Origin: Desulfobulbus sp.
GTDB taxonomy: Bacteria > Desulfobacterota > Desulfobulbia > Desulfobulbales > Desulfobulbaceae
Direction of reading: 5' to 3'
Length of the DNA stretch: 41,189 bases
Assembly (NCBI GenBank): GCA_028684915.1
Contig: JAQUEZ010000036.1
Span: 1-41,189, forward strand
Part shown: positions 1-8,449 of the stretch, piece after piece
Layout of the letters: each line of letters starts with the position of its first letter
Numbering within the stretch: position 1 is the stretch's first letter
Program-made: the position numbers and the translations under genes
Notes under the pieces: model-generated
What the model saw: the letters and a program-made list of their open reading frames with translations, nothing else
The model's database searches: none
Told to the model about the DNA's origin: nothing

Positions 1-2
1 AT

Positions 3-251
3 GCCAACCTGATCGTGGCCACCACCCACAACAACGCCCCAATCAACCTGGCAGTAAAAAAAGCGGCCAAGCACTTCATCAAAAATGGTAATGTATCCCC
101 TGCAATGCTCAACTACGTGGAGATGGCATTCCGTCCCTACGACCTCTGCCTGGCCTGCGCCACCCACACTGTGACTGGTGGTGGATCGCCGCTGTTGGTG
201 GAGATCTTTGACAAAGATGGTAACCTTTACAAGACACTGAGAAATTTCTGA
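3..251 (+). CDS. NiFe-hydrogenase large subunit, C-terminal fragment
   Basis: This is the last 82 codons of a gene that starts before the window; the reading frame is open from base 3. It ends with the large-subunit active-site signature in the form RPYDLCLACATH, in which the two cysteines bind nickel and iron. Upstream it has the ANLIVATTHNN block typical of group 3 (Mvh/sulfhydrogenase-type, cytoplasmic) large subunits. The usual form of the motif is DPCxxCxxH; here proline is replaced by leucine (DLC). About 27 residues follow the final histidine, the tail that an M52 protease normally removes after nickel insertion, and such a protease is the next gene. The group assignment rests on a short fragment and is an inference; the identity as a NiFe large subunit is secure. 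Confidence 0.88.
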   Translation, partial: ANLIVATTHNNAPINLAVKKAAKHFIKNGNVSPAMLNYVEMAFRPYDLCLACATHTVTGGGSPLLVEIFDKDGNLYKTLRNF

Positions 252-649
252 TTCAGCAGAATGGAGTGGGCACGGAAAAACCCTGCCCACCATAAGCATA
301 CAGCCTGTCATTGCGACCAGCACGGTGACCGGAAAAATCTCCCGCTGGCGGAGATTTCTCTACTTGGTCGAAATGATAGATACAAAAATTCTTGTTTCGG
401 TTGTCGCCACAACATCGATGTCCTTCCCCGCGCAGGTGAGAAATCTCGCTGTTTTGTGGCCCAATTGAAAAAGGAAGATGGTGTTCTCTTTACGGCAGCA
501 CCATCACTCAACTGTGGTTCTCCCACCCTTGAGTAAGGGAACTCATCATTTGATGGGACCTTTTGTAGCATGAAAAAAGACCCGAGTCTGTGATCTGGAA
601 AAAGATCACAGACTCACCCTAAAAAAACCTGCGTAACGAGGTTAAAACG
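252..649. other. Gene-free stretch between hydrogenase and protease
   Basis: No convincing gene is seen. A 91-codon open frame (261-536) has no ribosome-binding site and no recognisable family. A small hairpin lies at 335-357 (8-bp stem AAATCTCC/GGAGATTT) and a stronger one at 584-615. Confidence 0.6.
584..615. other. Perfect 13-bp inverted repeat before protease gene
   Basis: GAGTCTGTGATCT (584-596) pairs with AGATCACAGACTC (603-615) around the loop GGAAAA. No U-tract follows on the + strand, so it is not a standard terminator for the hydrogenase transcript. On the - strand it is followed by a short T-run, but no - strand gene ends here. It may stabilise or process the hydrogenase mRNA ahead of the protease gene. 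Confidence 0.55.
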
Positions 650-1114
650 ATGAAAACAGTGGTCGTTGGGATCGGCAACCCCTACCTTCAAGATGATCGC
701 GCTGGCGTGGTCGTTATAGAACGGCTTGAGCAGGAGGGTATTCCCTGTCAGACGGAAATGGTCCTCACTGTGGGCTTTGAGGTGATGGACAAGATCAAGG
801 GCTTTGATCGGGCAATCATCGTCGATGCCTGCATGCTCGGCGGTGAGCCGGGTTCCATCCTCGAGGTAGGCGTGGACGATATATTCACCACCCATGCCCT
901 GGTCAACTCCCATGCGGTCACCCTGGGCACGACCCTGAAAACCGGCTATGTCTGTTTTCCCGAAGAAATGCCCGCCGAAATCCGCATTTTGCTGATCGAG
1001 GTCAAGGATATCAAGGAATTCACCCAGCAGATGTCACCCGAGGTGGAAAAAGCGGTGGAGATCGTGTTGGATCGAATTAGAGCGATGGTAGGGGAGAAGG
1101 TGGTTGCGCGTTAA
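650..1114 (+). CDS. Hydrogenase maturation protease (peptidase M52, HyaD/HycI family)
   Basis: The 154-residue protein starts with the family signature GIGNPYLQDDRAG (residues 7-19), whose asparagine and acidic residues belong to the nickel-sensing site. A second acidic residue lies in IIVDAC (residues 56-61), followed by a glycine-rich segment and a histidine region (NSHAV). Length is normal for M52 endopeptidases. The enzyme removes the C-terminal tail of a NiFe-hydrogenase large subunit after metal insertion, in the cytoplasm. The substrate is most likely the large subunit encoded directly upstream (1-251). The 400-bp gap with a strong hairpin suggests either read-through or a separate promoter. 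Assignment to the family is firm; the specific partner is inferred from position. Confidence 0.92.
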   Translation: MKTVVVGIGNPYLQDDRAGVVVIERLEQEGIPCQTEMVLTVGFEVMDKIKGFDRAIIVDACMLGGEPGSILEVGVDDIFTTHALVNSHAVTLGTTLKTGYVCFPEEMPAEIRILLIEVKDIKEFTQQMSPEVEKAVEIVLDRIRAMVGEKVVAR

Positions 1115-1592
1115 TGGCAAGGCGGGTAGGATTCATTAACAGCTTGATTCTTTACATATTATCTCGTTTTCAACAAGCCAAGAGAATGAGGTTTCACGCT
1201 TCATAACGTACCGTTTTATGATACACGTCTTTTGAATTTTACGAGTCCATCACCATTCACTCATTGCCTCAATACGTAAAACCGCCTCTGGTTCATTCTT
1301 ACCGCTTTTATCCTTGCAGGGCAGCGCCACCCAACATACCTCCTTTCTTTTACCCGCCTATTTACCTTGACTACAAAATCGGGATAATTATGTATGTTGC
1401 CCGGTAAAGTTCAGGCCACAGATCAAGGCGAACAGACTCATGAAAAATCGATTACATTCTGCAAGATGGCTCACTAAAAACAACCGTGCGGTTCAGAAAA
1501 ATGTACTGTCAGACCTTCGCAAAGTTGTCGAGTATCGGGAAAAGCGGTGGCGCAACCAGAAGAATAGTCGGAGGAGTACAGGAGGTTCAAGC
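1115..1592. other. Gene-free stretch before the sensor kinase
   Basis: About 480 bp without a supported gene. A 51-codon in-frame extension of the kinase frame reaches back to 1440, but it is very basic and lacks a ribosome-binding site. The only signals seen are a possible sigma-70 promoter at 1367-1394 and the kinase ribosome-binding site near 1579. No clear terminator for the protease gene is seen. Confidence 0.5.
1367..1394 (+). promoter_or_regulatory. Possible sigma-70 promoter for the two-component operon
   Basis: TTGACT (1367-1372), a 16-bp spacer, then TATGTA (1389-1394). The -35 is good and the -10 is weak. The position, about 200 bp upstream of the kinase start, is plausible. Confidence 0.3.
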
Positions 1593-3569
1593 ATGATGTC
1601 GGATACAAAATTTTCTCCAAGCTTATGCGCAGAAACTTCCCCCAAAATTCTCTCACGTCTTTTTCAGGATATTCTTGGCAACATACCTGCGTTAGTCACC
1701 GTTTTTGACCACCAGTTTTCACTCGTCTATACCAACCAGAATGATCTCTTAGACGAGTCTGACGAGCAGCAACGAAACTATCAGGCACTTTACCGAGCAT
1801 TCTACGCACAAGGTGCGAACAATAGGCAGTATGAAACCCTAGTAGCAGAGGTATTCGAAACAGGAAAAGCCTGTCGTGCCGAACACTGTCTCCCGGGCTT
1901 TGGCCACTTTGAGATCCACTCTTTTCCGCTTTCCACAAACCAACAACAGGTAGAATTTGTTGGCCAATATCTACGCAACATCGATGAAAAACGCAGAGTG
2001 GAAGAGGCCCTCAGTGGTGCCAATCAAAAGCTTGAGGCCATCATAGAAGCTTCACCGCTTGCGATTATCGCACTGGATCATGACGTGAACCTTACGCTCT
2101 GGAATCCCGCAGCTGAACACATGTTTGGTTGGCAAAAGGAAGAGGTGCTTGGAAAGCCGTATCCCATAGTCAACCAATATCTAAAAATAGAAGTTGGGGA
2201 AAATATTCAACGCCTGCAAAAAGGGGAAACACGCCGATCCGTAGAAACGCAGCGTATGCATAAAACCGGTGCACTGATCGATGTCAGCCTGTCCACCGCA
2301 CCGATGTGTGATCGCCACGGTACCACGATCGGATATATGGCCATTATTGCAGATATTCGCGAACGGAAACGTGCGCAGGAAGCGTTACGCCAATCAGGGG
2401 CGAATTATCGCACCATATTCGATGCGGCCAATGATGCGACGTTTGTTTTCGATCCGGAAAACGGCACAATGCTTGATGTCAATCGGAAGATGTGCGAAAT
2501 GTACGGCTACGAGCGAGAACAGGTATTGCAGCTGAACGTGGGTACATTATGCGCCGGATTTCCCCCCTACACCTACGAGGATCTCCTCCGGAAGATCTGG
2601 AAGACCCGCTACGACTCTTCCCATATTTTTGAATGGCTGGCGAAAGACCGCTCCGCTCGACTTTTTTGGATCGAGGTCACCATGAAGGGGGCAACCATTG
2701 GAGGTGAATATCGGGTTTTGGCTGTTGTTCGTGATATTTCCGAACGCAAGCGGGCTGAAGAAGAAAACAAGAAAATGCAGGAACGGTTGCGCCAGATTGA
2801 CAAGATGGCGGCCATTGGGACGCTGGCCTCAGGCATTGCCCATGAAATCAACAACCCCAATAATTTCATCCTCGCCAACGCCCAAATCATCAACAGTATT
2901 TGGCCAGAAATAGATCGTATTCTCAGTTATTACGCACTGAGAAGCGGTCCCTTTTTTCTCGGCCGCCTTCCTTTCTCCGAGGCCAGTAGTTCCATCCCCA
3001 AGATGCTTGGTGGATTGATTGAAGGAGCAAATCGTATCAATACCATTGTCACCGGATTGAAAAACTTTGCCCGGCAGGAAAAATCACAACTCAATCAGGT
3101 GGTGGATGTGAACCGGGTCATTCAGGCCGCTCTGCCCATGCTGAAGAACCAGATACGAAAGCATACCGACACCTTCGACTGTTTCCTGGCGGATTCCTTA
3201 CCTTCCGTCAAAGGCAGTTTTCAGCAATTGGAACAGGTGGTGGTCAATCTGACCATGAATGCGTTGCATGCTCTCGAAGAGCGAGAGAGCGGCGTTTACC
3301 TATTCACCGCCTACGATAAGAAAAATGAACACGTTGTTATAACGGTCTGTGATGAAGGTGCCGGCATGGCCGAGGAACTCAGACAGGTTATTTTCGATCC
3401 TTTTTTTACCACAAAACACGATTGCGGCGGCACAGGACTCGGGCTTTCCATTTGCTACAGCATTATCAAGGAACATGGCGGTCTGATCGACTGTGATTCG
3501 GCTCCCGGGCAGGGGAGCACCTTCACGGTTCGACTGCCTCTATGCCCTTTTGAACATGAGGCGGTGTGA
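1593..3569 (+). CDS. PAS-domain sensor histidine kinase (NtrB-like class)
   Basis: 658 residues from the ATG at 1593, chosen because AGGAGG at 1579-1584 precedes it; an earlier in-frame ATG at 1440 has no such site. Three PAS-like domains can be read at about 17-132, 145-265 and 270-395. They lead into a HisKA helix with GIAHEINNP; the phosphorylated histidine is about residue 417. The ATPase domain has an N box around residue 550 (VVNLTMNALHAL), then DEGAGM and GGTGLGLSI. No membrane segments are seen, so it probably senses a cytoplasmic or redox signal through PAS. It is almost contiguous with the sigma-54 regulator downstream (2-bp gap to its ATG), so the two form a cognate pair. The likely target is the alcohol dehydrogenase at 5262. 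The signal sensed cannot be read from the sequence. Confidence 0.93.
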   Translation: MMSDTKFSPSLCAETSPKILSRLFQDILGNIPALVTVFDHQFSLVYTNQNDLLDESDEQQRNYQALYRAFYAQGANNRQYETLVAEVFETGKACRAEHCLPGFGHFEIHSFPLSTNQQQVEFVGQYLRNIDEKRRVEEALSGANQKLEAIIEASPLAIIALDHDVNLTLWNPAAEHMFGWQKEEVLGKPYPIVNQYLKIEVGENIQRLQKGETRRSVETQRMHKTGALIDVSLSTAPMCDRHGTTIGYMAIIADIRERKRAQEALRQSGANYRTIFDAANDATFVFDPENGTMLDVNRKMCEMYGYEREQVLQLNVGTLCAGFPPYTYEDLLRKIWKTRYDSSHIFEWLAKDRSARLFWIEVTMKGATIGGEYRVLAVVRDISERKRAEEENKKMQERLRQIDKMAAIGTLASGIAHEINNPNNFILANAQIINSIWPEIDRILSYYALRSGPFFLGRLPFSEASSSIPKMLGGLIEGANRINTIVTGLKNFARQEKSQLNQVVDVNRVIQAALPMLKNQIRKHTDTFDCFLADSLPSVKGSFQQLEQVVVNLTMNALHALEERESGVYLFTAYDKKNEHVVITVCDEGAGMAEELRQVIFDPFFTTKHDCGGTGLGLSICYSIIKEHGGLIDCDSAPGQGSTFTVRLPLCPFEHEAV

Positions 3570-3571
3570 CC

Positions 3572-4990
3572 ATGGATACGTCCTTTTCCATACTTCTTGT
3601 CGATGACGAGGAGCATATCCTGCACTCCTCGGCCTTTGTGCTGCGGTATGCGGGGATTCGTCATTTGCGCGTCGAAGCGGACAGCCGCCAAGTCATTCCG
3701 CGAATCGCAAAAGAGAATATTGGGGTCGTTGTTCTTGATCTGTTCATGCCCTATGTTGCCGGGAATGATCTGCTGGCCGAACTCTGCCGCGATTATCCGC
3801 ATATTCCCGTTATTGTCATGACAGCGGCTGACGAGGTTGATACAGCCGTTGCCTGCATGCGACTGGGAGCGTTCGATTATCTGGTCAAACCAGTCGACAA
3901 TGCCCGGCTCGTCTCGAGTGTAAAACGAGCCGTTGAGATGTGCAGCCTAAAGAACCAGGTGCGCGAACTTCGGGACCATTTGCTCACCAACACCGTGACC
4001 CAACCGGAAGCTTTTTCTTCCGTGATCACGGCGAGTCCAAAGATGTCCTCGGTTTTTCAGTACTGCGAGGTGATTGCCCCGTCCATGCAGCCCGTTATCA
4101 TCCTCGGCGAAACAGGGGTCGGCAAGGAACTGATTGCGCAAGCGATTCACCAATTAAGCGGTGTTCGCGGCAAATTCGTCTCGGTCAACATAGCAGGCCT
4201 TGATGACAACATGCTCTCCGATACGCTCTTCGGTCATAAAAAAGGGGCGTTTACCGGTGCGGATCAGGCACGGACAGGTCTCATTACCCAGGCGGCCGAA
4301 GGGACCTTGTTTCTCGATGAAATCGGCGATCTGGGGGAACCATCCCAGGTCAAATTGTTGCGCTTGCTTCAGGAGCAGGAATACTATCCCATTGGTTCAG
4401 ACCTACCTCAAGTGAGTGATGCGCGCATCATAGCCGCGACCAATAAGAATCTGCGGGAAATGGTTGCGGAAAAAACGTTCCGCAATGATCTGTATTATCG
4501 ATTGTGTTCCCACCAAGTACAACTTCCTCCCTTGCGGGAACGCCAGGAAGATATTGCGTTTTTGCTGGACGCTTTCCTTGAAGAAGCGGCTGATATATTT
4601 CACAAAAAAGCACCTAGCTACCCACCTGATTTGATATGCATGCTCGCGAATTATTCTTTTCCAGGGAATATACGCGAACTCAAGGCATTGGCCTTTGACG
4701 CCGTTGCCAGGCATACACAGGGCATGCTTTCCATGGACCTTTTCCAAGATGTGATCGGGCCTCTTCCCCTCCCACTCTTGCAGGAAACAGCCCTGGCGGA
4801 GCGTTTCAGTGAGTGGCTCTTGGAAACAGACGGCCGCTTTCCCAAGGTGCGCGAGGTGGAAAATCTTCTCATAGATGAGGCCATGCATCTGGCCAAGGGG
4901 AATCAGGGGGTAGCCGCGTCCCTGCTTGGCTATTCCCGCCAAACACTCAATAAACGCCTCATGTCCCGTAAAAAAACTCGGGAGTCGTGA
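3572..4990 (+). CDS. Sigma-54-dependent response regulator (NtrC family)
   Basis: 472 residues from the ATG at 3572, 7 nt after a GAGGCGG-like site; a GTG at 3566 overlapping the kinase stop is the alternative start. The receiver domain (1-120) carries the acidic pocket VDDEE, the phospho-acceptor D56 in VLDLFMP and the lysine in LVKPV. The AAA+ domain (about 155-385) has Walker A GETGVGKE, the sigma-54 contact loop GAFTGA (about residue 225), Walker B LFLDEIGD and the arginine-finger region LPPLRERQED. A Fis-type helix-turn-helix closes the protein (GNQGVAASLLGYSRQTLNKR, about 440-465). It should remodel sigma-54 holoenzyme when phosphorylated by the upstream kinase. A matching -24/-12 promoter lies 175 bp downstream, in front of the alcohol dehydrogenase. 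Confidence 0.95.
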   Translation: MDTSFSILLVDDEEHILHSSAFVLRYAGIRHLRVEADSRQVIPRIAKENIGVVVLDLFMPYVAGNDLLAELCRDYPHIPVIVMTAADEVDTAVACMRLGAFDYLVKPVDNARLVSSVKRAVEMCSLKNQVRELRDHLLTNTVTQPEAFSSVITASPKMSSVFQYCEVIAPSMQPVIILGETGVGKELIAQAIHQLSGVRGKFVSVNIAGLDDNMLSDTLFGHKKGAFTGADQARTGLITQAAEGTLFLDEIGDLGEPSQVKLLRLLQEQEYYPIGSDLPQVSDARIIAATNKNLREMVAEKTFRNDLYYRLCSHQVQLPPLRERQEDIAFLLDAFLEEAADIFHKKAPSYPPDLICMLANYSFPGNIRELKALAFDAVARHTQGMLSMDLFQDVIGPLPLPLLQETALAERFSEWLLETDGRFPKVREVENLLIDEAMHLAKGNQGVAASLLGYSRQTLNKRLMSRKKTRES

Positions 4991-5000
4991 GCCTGTCGTT

Positions 5001-5088
5001 TGTCAAAAAAATTGACAGCTGTTGTTTTTCAACGTATTTCTCAACAGTTAGCCCTGCAAATAAATAAGCAGTGTTAAACAACGCGACA
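5001..5088. promoter_or_regulatory. Candidate upstream activator sites for the NtrC-family regulator
   Basis: A cluster of dyads lies 80-165 bp upstream of the -24/-12 promoter: TGTCAA/TTGACA (5001-5017), CTGTTG-N17-CAACAG (5019-5047) and TGTTaAACA (5072-5080). The position suits an enhancer for a sigma-54 activator. Which dyad is bound is unknown. The first one may also act as a weak terminator hairpin of the regulator gene. Confidence 0.4.
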
Positions 5089-5164
5089 GGAAGCCATCCT
5101 TCACCTCCCGCTCACCCAGCGCTTAACTTGCTGTTTTCTTGCTATTTTATCTGAATTATTCTTT

Positions 5165-5180
5165 TGGCACTGTTCCTGCT
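5165..5180 (+). promoter_or_regulatory. Sigma-54 (-24/-12) promoter of the alcohol dehydrogenase gene
   Basis: TGGCAC-N5-CTGCT; the GG (5166-5167) and GC (5178-5179) doublets have exactly the required 12-bp offset. It matches the TGGCACG-N4-TTGCW consensus at all but two informative positions. Transcription would start near 5190, giving a leader of about 70 nt before the ATG at 5262. Confidence 0.72.
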
Positions 5181-5261
5181 TTTTCATCATAGTTTTGGAC
5201 GGCTGCCATGAGTCGGGCAGCCAAATCCTCTGGTGTGAATAATCCAAATAGGAGAGACAGC

Positions 5262-6425
5262 ATGGCGTTGGCAGAGCAAGTGTTCGATTTTTTTATACCC
5301 TCAGTCAGTAAATTGGGGATTGGTGCGGTGAAACAATTGGGGGACACCGCGAAATTCCTCGGCGGAACGAAAGCTCTCCTGGTAACGGACAAGGGCGTGG
5401 CAGCCTTGGGAATGGCTGATCAAATAAAAAAGATTTTGGAAGACGCCGGTGTAACCACTCTGGTCTACAGCGATACGGAACCGAATCCCACTGACCTGAA
5501 TGTGCGCGAGGGATTGAAAATATTTCAAAACAACAAGTGCGACATGCTGGTGAGCCTGGGGGGCGGCAGTTCACACGACTGCGCCAAGGGAATTGGCATT
5601 GTCGCCTGCAATAACGGCGATATTCGCGAATTTGCCGGTGTTGAGGCTGTCCCGAATCCGCTGCCACCGTTTATAGCCATTAACACCACTGCGGGAACTG
5701 CAGCGGAAATGACCCGTTTTGCGGTGATTACCAACACAGAGACGCATGTAAAAATGATCTTTGCCTCGGCTCGCATTACGCCAACCGTCGCCATCAATGA
5801 TCCTGTGCTTATGGTAGGCATGCCACCGGCATTGACCGCTTCGACAGGAATGGACGCCCTGACGCACGCTATCGAAGCCTATGTGGCCGCACTGGCCAAT
5901 CCCATAACCGATGCCTGCGCCGTTGCGGCAATCAAACTTATTGTCGAGTACCTTCCCCAAGCCGTTGCCAATGGGGACAACATGGAAGCTCGCGACAAAA
6001 TGGCGTATGCAGAATACCTGGCAGGCATGGCCTTTAATAACGCAGGAATAGGTATTGTCCATGCCATGGCACATCAGCCCGGAGCATTACTCAACAAACC
6101 GCACGGGGTATGTAACGCTATTTTATTGCCGCATGGATGTGCATTTAACTTGATAGCCTGCCCTCAACGGTATGCAGACATTGCCGTGCTCATGGGAGTC
6201 AATCCCGAGGGATTTTCAACCATGGAAGTAGCGGAAAAGGGTGTCGAGGCTATTCGTAAACTTTCCGTAGCTGTCGGCATCCCTTCAGGGTTGGCTGATA
6301 TCGGCGTGAAAGAGTCTGACATTCCCTTGCTCGCCGATAACGCGATCAATGATATCTGCTGCTTGTTTAATCCCAGGAAAATCGTTCTTGGTGATTTGAT
6401 CAGACTTTATAAGGAAGCGATGTAA
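5262..6425 (+). CDS. Iron-containing alcohol dehydrogenase (type III)
   Basis: 387 residues, the usual length. The start at 5262 is chosen because AGGAGAG at 5250-5256 precedes it; an in-frame ATG at 5208 lacks such a site. The N-terminal half has the NAD(P)-binding GGGSSHDCAKG. The metal ligands lie in GMDALTHAIEAY (Asp and His), GIVHAMAHQPG (His) and NKPHGVCNA (His). The enzyme interconverts primary alcohols and aldehydes with NAD(H) in the cytoplasm; related enzymes of sulfate reducers oxidise ethanol or 1,3-propanediol-type substrates. The sigma-54 promoter and adjacent two-component genes suggest induction by alcohols or by redox state. Substrate cannot be decided from sequence. A 12-bp hairpin follows at 6437. 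Confidence 0.93.
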   Translation: MALAEQVFDFFIPSVSKLGIGAVKQLGDTAKFLGGTKALLVTDKGVAALGMADQIKKILEDAGVTTLVYSDTEPNPTDLNVREGLKIFQNNKCDMLVSLGGGSSHDCAKGIGIVACNNGDIREFAGVEAVPNPLPPFIAINTTAGTAAEMTRFAVITNTETHVKMIFASARITPTVAINDPVLMVGMPPALTASTGMDALTHAIEAYVAALANPITDACAVAAIKLIVEYLPQAVANGDNMEARDKMAYAEYLAGMAFNNAGIGIVHAMAHQPGALLNKPHGVCNAILLPHGCAFNLIACPQRYADIAVLMGVNPEGFSTMEVAEKGVEAIRKLSVAVGIPSGLADIGVKESDIPLLADNAINDICCLFNPRKIVLGDLIRLYKEAM

Positions 6426-6436
6426 TCGATAGGTCT

Positions 6437-6471
6437 TCTCGGAGGAGAGGCGGTATGCGTCTCCTCCGAGA
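6437..6471 (+). terminator. Strong hairpin after alcohol dehydrogenase gene
   Basis: TCTCGGAGGAGA (6437-6448) and TCTCCTCCGAGA (6460-6471) form a perfect 12-bp GC-rich stem 11 bp after the stop codon. No U-tract follows, so termination is less certain than the stem. Confidence 0.5.
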
Positions 6472-6533
6472 CAAGGTGAGAGGATGCTGGGTGTTTGAAA
6501 GAACCCGGGAAGATGGCTGTTTTTTTAGATACG

Positions 6534-6569
6534 CCTGGTCTCGACTCTTTGGAAAGAGCCGAGACCAGG
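6534..6569 (-). terminator. Hairpin at the 3' end of dapL
   Basis: CCTGGTCTCG (6534-6543) pairs with CGAGACCAGG (6560-6569), and the inner CTCTT/AAGAG extends the stem after one mismatch. It lies 6 bp beyond the dapL stop. No T-run follows on the - strand. Together with the hairpin at 6437 it separates two convergent genes. Confidence 0.5.
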
Positions 6570-6575
6570 TACTCA

Positions 6576-7799
6576 TCAGGCCAAAGCCTCTTTAATCCGC
6601 TCCATAGCCTTAATCACGTTAGCTTCAGAGTTGAAGGCGGAGAGGCGGATGTACCCCTGGCCGCATTTACCAAACCCTTCACCTGGGGTGCAGACCACGC
6701 CTGCCTTGTTCAAGAGCAGATCAAAGAATCCCCAAGAATCCTGACCACCCTCGATCCAGACATAGGGGGCGTTATCGCCACCCACGTAGCTGTAGCCCAA
6801 CTCGCTAATCGCCTTGCCGATGATTTTGGCGTTGCTCAGGTATCCGTCGATGAGGGCGGTGCACTGTGCCTTGCCCGCCTCCGAGTAGACTGCCTCGGCG
6901 GCCTTCTGCACCGGATAGGAGACCCCGTTGAACTTGGTGCAATGGCGACGATTCCAAAGCGGATGAATGGCCTGCTTGTTGCCGGCCGCATCATAGGCCA
7001 TGCATTCCTTGGGCACCACGGTATAAGCACATCGGGTTCCGGTGAAACCGGCGCTCTTGGAGTAGCTACGGAACTCGATTGCCACCTCACGCGCGCCTGG
7101 AATCTCGAAGATGGAGTGAGGCAGCTCCGGATCGCGGATAAAGGCCTCGTAGGCGGCATCAAAGAGAATCAGCGCCTTGGTTTCACGGGCATACTCCACC
7201 CAGAACTGCAACTGCGCCTTGGTGATGGTCGATCCGGTGGGATTGTTGGGAAAGCAGAGGTAGATCAGGTCCACCGGCTCCTTGGGCAGCTCGGGCACGA
7301 AGTTGTTGTCCTTGGTCGACTCGAGGTACACGAGCCCCTCATAGCGACCATCCTTGAATACGCCGGTGCGGCCAGCCATAACGTTGGTATCGAGATACAC
7401 CGGGTAGACAGGATCCGGGAGAGCAATCTTGGCGTCGGTGGCAAAGAGCTCCTGGATATTGCCGGTGTCGCATTTGGCGCCGTCGGAAACAAAGATCTCA
7501 TCAGCCGCCACGTCCGCACCCCGGGCCTGGAAATCATTTTTGGCGATAGCCTCGCGGAGGAAATCATACCCCTGCTCCGGACCGTAGCCACGGAAACCGC
7601 TGGTGGTGGCCATCTCGTCCACCGCCTGGTGGAAGGCCTGGATGCAGGCCGGGGGCAGGGGATTGGTGACGTCGCCGATGCCGAGTTTAATGACCTCGCG
7701 TTCGGGATTTGCGGCCTGGAAGGCGGCAACGCGTTTGGCGATGTCGGAAAACAGATAGGAAGCCTGCAGCTTGAGATAATGCTCGTTAATTTTCAACAT
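6576..7799 (-). CDS. dapL: LL-diaminopimelate aminotransferase
   Basis: 407 residues from the ATG at 7799 ([17 protein letters not shown]); a 14-codon extension to 7841 is not family-like. It is a class I/II PLP aminotransferase: the family-specific start [13 protein letters not shown], substrate-site segment [28 protein letters not shown], and the PLP lysine in [12 protein letters not shown]. It converts tetrahydrodipicolinate directly to LL-diaminopimelate for lysine and peptidoglycan. This bypasses the succinyl or acetyl routes. The single-step pathway is known in Chlamydiae, plants, cyanobacteria and many Desulfobacterota. It is the last gene after pyrG-kdsA-kdsC-lptC, 80 bp behind lptC, and may share their transcript. 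Confidence 0.95.
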   Translation of the reverse strand: MLKINEHYLKLQASYLFSDIAKRVAAFQAANPEREVIKLGIGDVTNPLPPACIQAFHQAVDEMATTSGFRGYGPEQGYDFLREAIAKNDFQARGADVAADEIFVSDGAKCDTGNIQELFATDAKIALPDPVYPVYLDTNVMAGRTGVFKDGRYEGLVYLESTKDNNFVPELPKEPVDLIYLCFPNNPTGSTITKAQLQFWVEYARETKALILFDAAYEAFIRDPELPHSIFEIPGAREVAIEFRSYSKSAGFTGTRCAYTVVPKECMAYDAAGNKQAIHPLWNRRHCTKFNGVSYPVQKAAEAVYSEAGKAQCTALIDGYLSNAKIIGKAISELGYSYVGGDNAPYVWIEGGQDSWGFFDLLLNKAGVVCTPGEGFGKCGQGYIRLSAFNSEANVIKAMERIKEALA

Positions 7800-7879
7800 G
7801 GCATACGTCCCTTCGGTGTGTTGGGCCGCGGGAGGCGGCATTGGATTTATTGATAAGGCGTCGCGTGGAGCTTATCTCA

Positions 7880-8449
7880 TTAAAGAATCACTTTCACCCG
7901 ATCGGTGAAATCAAAGCCCTCGGTGCTGAAATCGTAATTCAGGTGGCCGGCATCGATTTTCATGTTCGGCGCCTGGATGTAGACCTTGCCTGGACTGACC
8001 AATTTTTTACTGGTATCGTCGTATTCCAGCCGATCGGAAAGCAATACCTGGTTCTTGGTCGGCTTGCTGATTTTGACATGGTCGGTGAGCACCAGAAAAC
8101 GGGTATCGACCCGGTAAGCCCCCTTACGGCTCTGGATGTCGATAGGCTCCTTCGTGTTGCCGATATACATGGCGCGAACCTCCTCCATGTCGATTTCATG
8201 CTCTTTCGCTCCCGTAAAGGCGCGCTCAGCATCGATCTGCCACTCCTCCATTCCCTTGCTGGTTAGGGTGATAGCCACCCGATCCATGACAAAATTCTCC
8301 ATGGGCGACTCTTCCTGGGGCTGGGCCAGTTTGGGGTTATAGCCCCCACGTGGGGTAAGAAAGGTACTGAGCAGGGGATGCCAGACCGGACTGGCAACAA
8401 AGAACGCCAAGGGTACCAACCAGAGGAGATTGCGTGGATTTCTAACCAT
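7880..8449 (-). CDS. lptC: LPS export protein LptC
   Basis: 189 residues. One N-terminal transmembrane helix (about residues 8-28, NLLWLVPLAFFVASPVW) is followed by a beta-rich periplasmic domain with repeating GxxxWxIDAExA / LTDHVKI / LSDRLEYD strands of the LptC/OstA jelly-roll type. LptC anchors the LptB2FG transporter to the LptA bridge that carries lipopolysaccharide across the periplasm. The start codon overlaps the kdsC stop by one base (TAATG), so translation is coupled. lptA and lptB, usual next genes, are not here: dapL follows instead. Confidence 0.88.
   Translation of the reverse strand: MVRNPRNLLWLVPLAFFVASPVWHPLLSTFLTPRGGYNPKLAQPQEESPMENFVMDRVAITLTSKGMEEWQIDAERAFTGAKEHEIDMEEVRAMYIGNTKEPIDIQSRKGAYRVDTRFLVLTDHVKISKPTKNQVLLSDRLEYDDTSKKLVSPGKVYIQAPNMKIDAGHLNYDFSTEGFDFTDRVKVIL

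Noticed and set aside
261..536. 91-codon open frame between hydrogenase and protease
   Set aside because: No ribosome-binding site, odd composition and no recognisable motif.
1440..1592. 51-residue N-terminal extension of the histidine kinase
   Set aside because: Very basic, not like a PAS protein; a strong ribosome-binding site precedes the ATG at 1593.
4403..4942. 179-codon - strand frame in the sigma-54 regulator
   Set aside because: Shadow frame in a gene whose own motifs are complete.
6495..7853. 452-codon + strand frame opposite dapL
   Set aside because: It is the antisense shadow of a firmly identified gene; no motif or ribosome-binding site.
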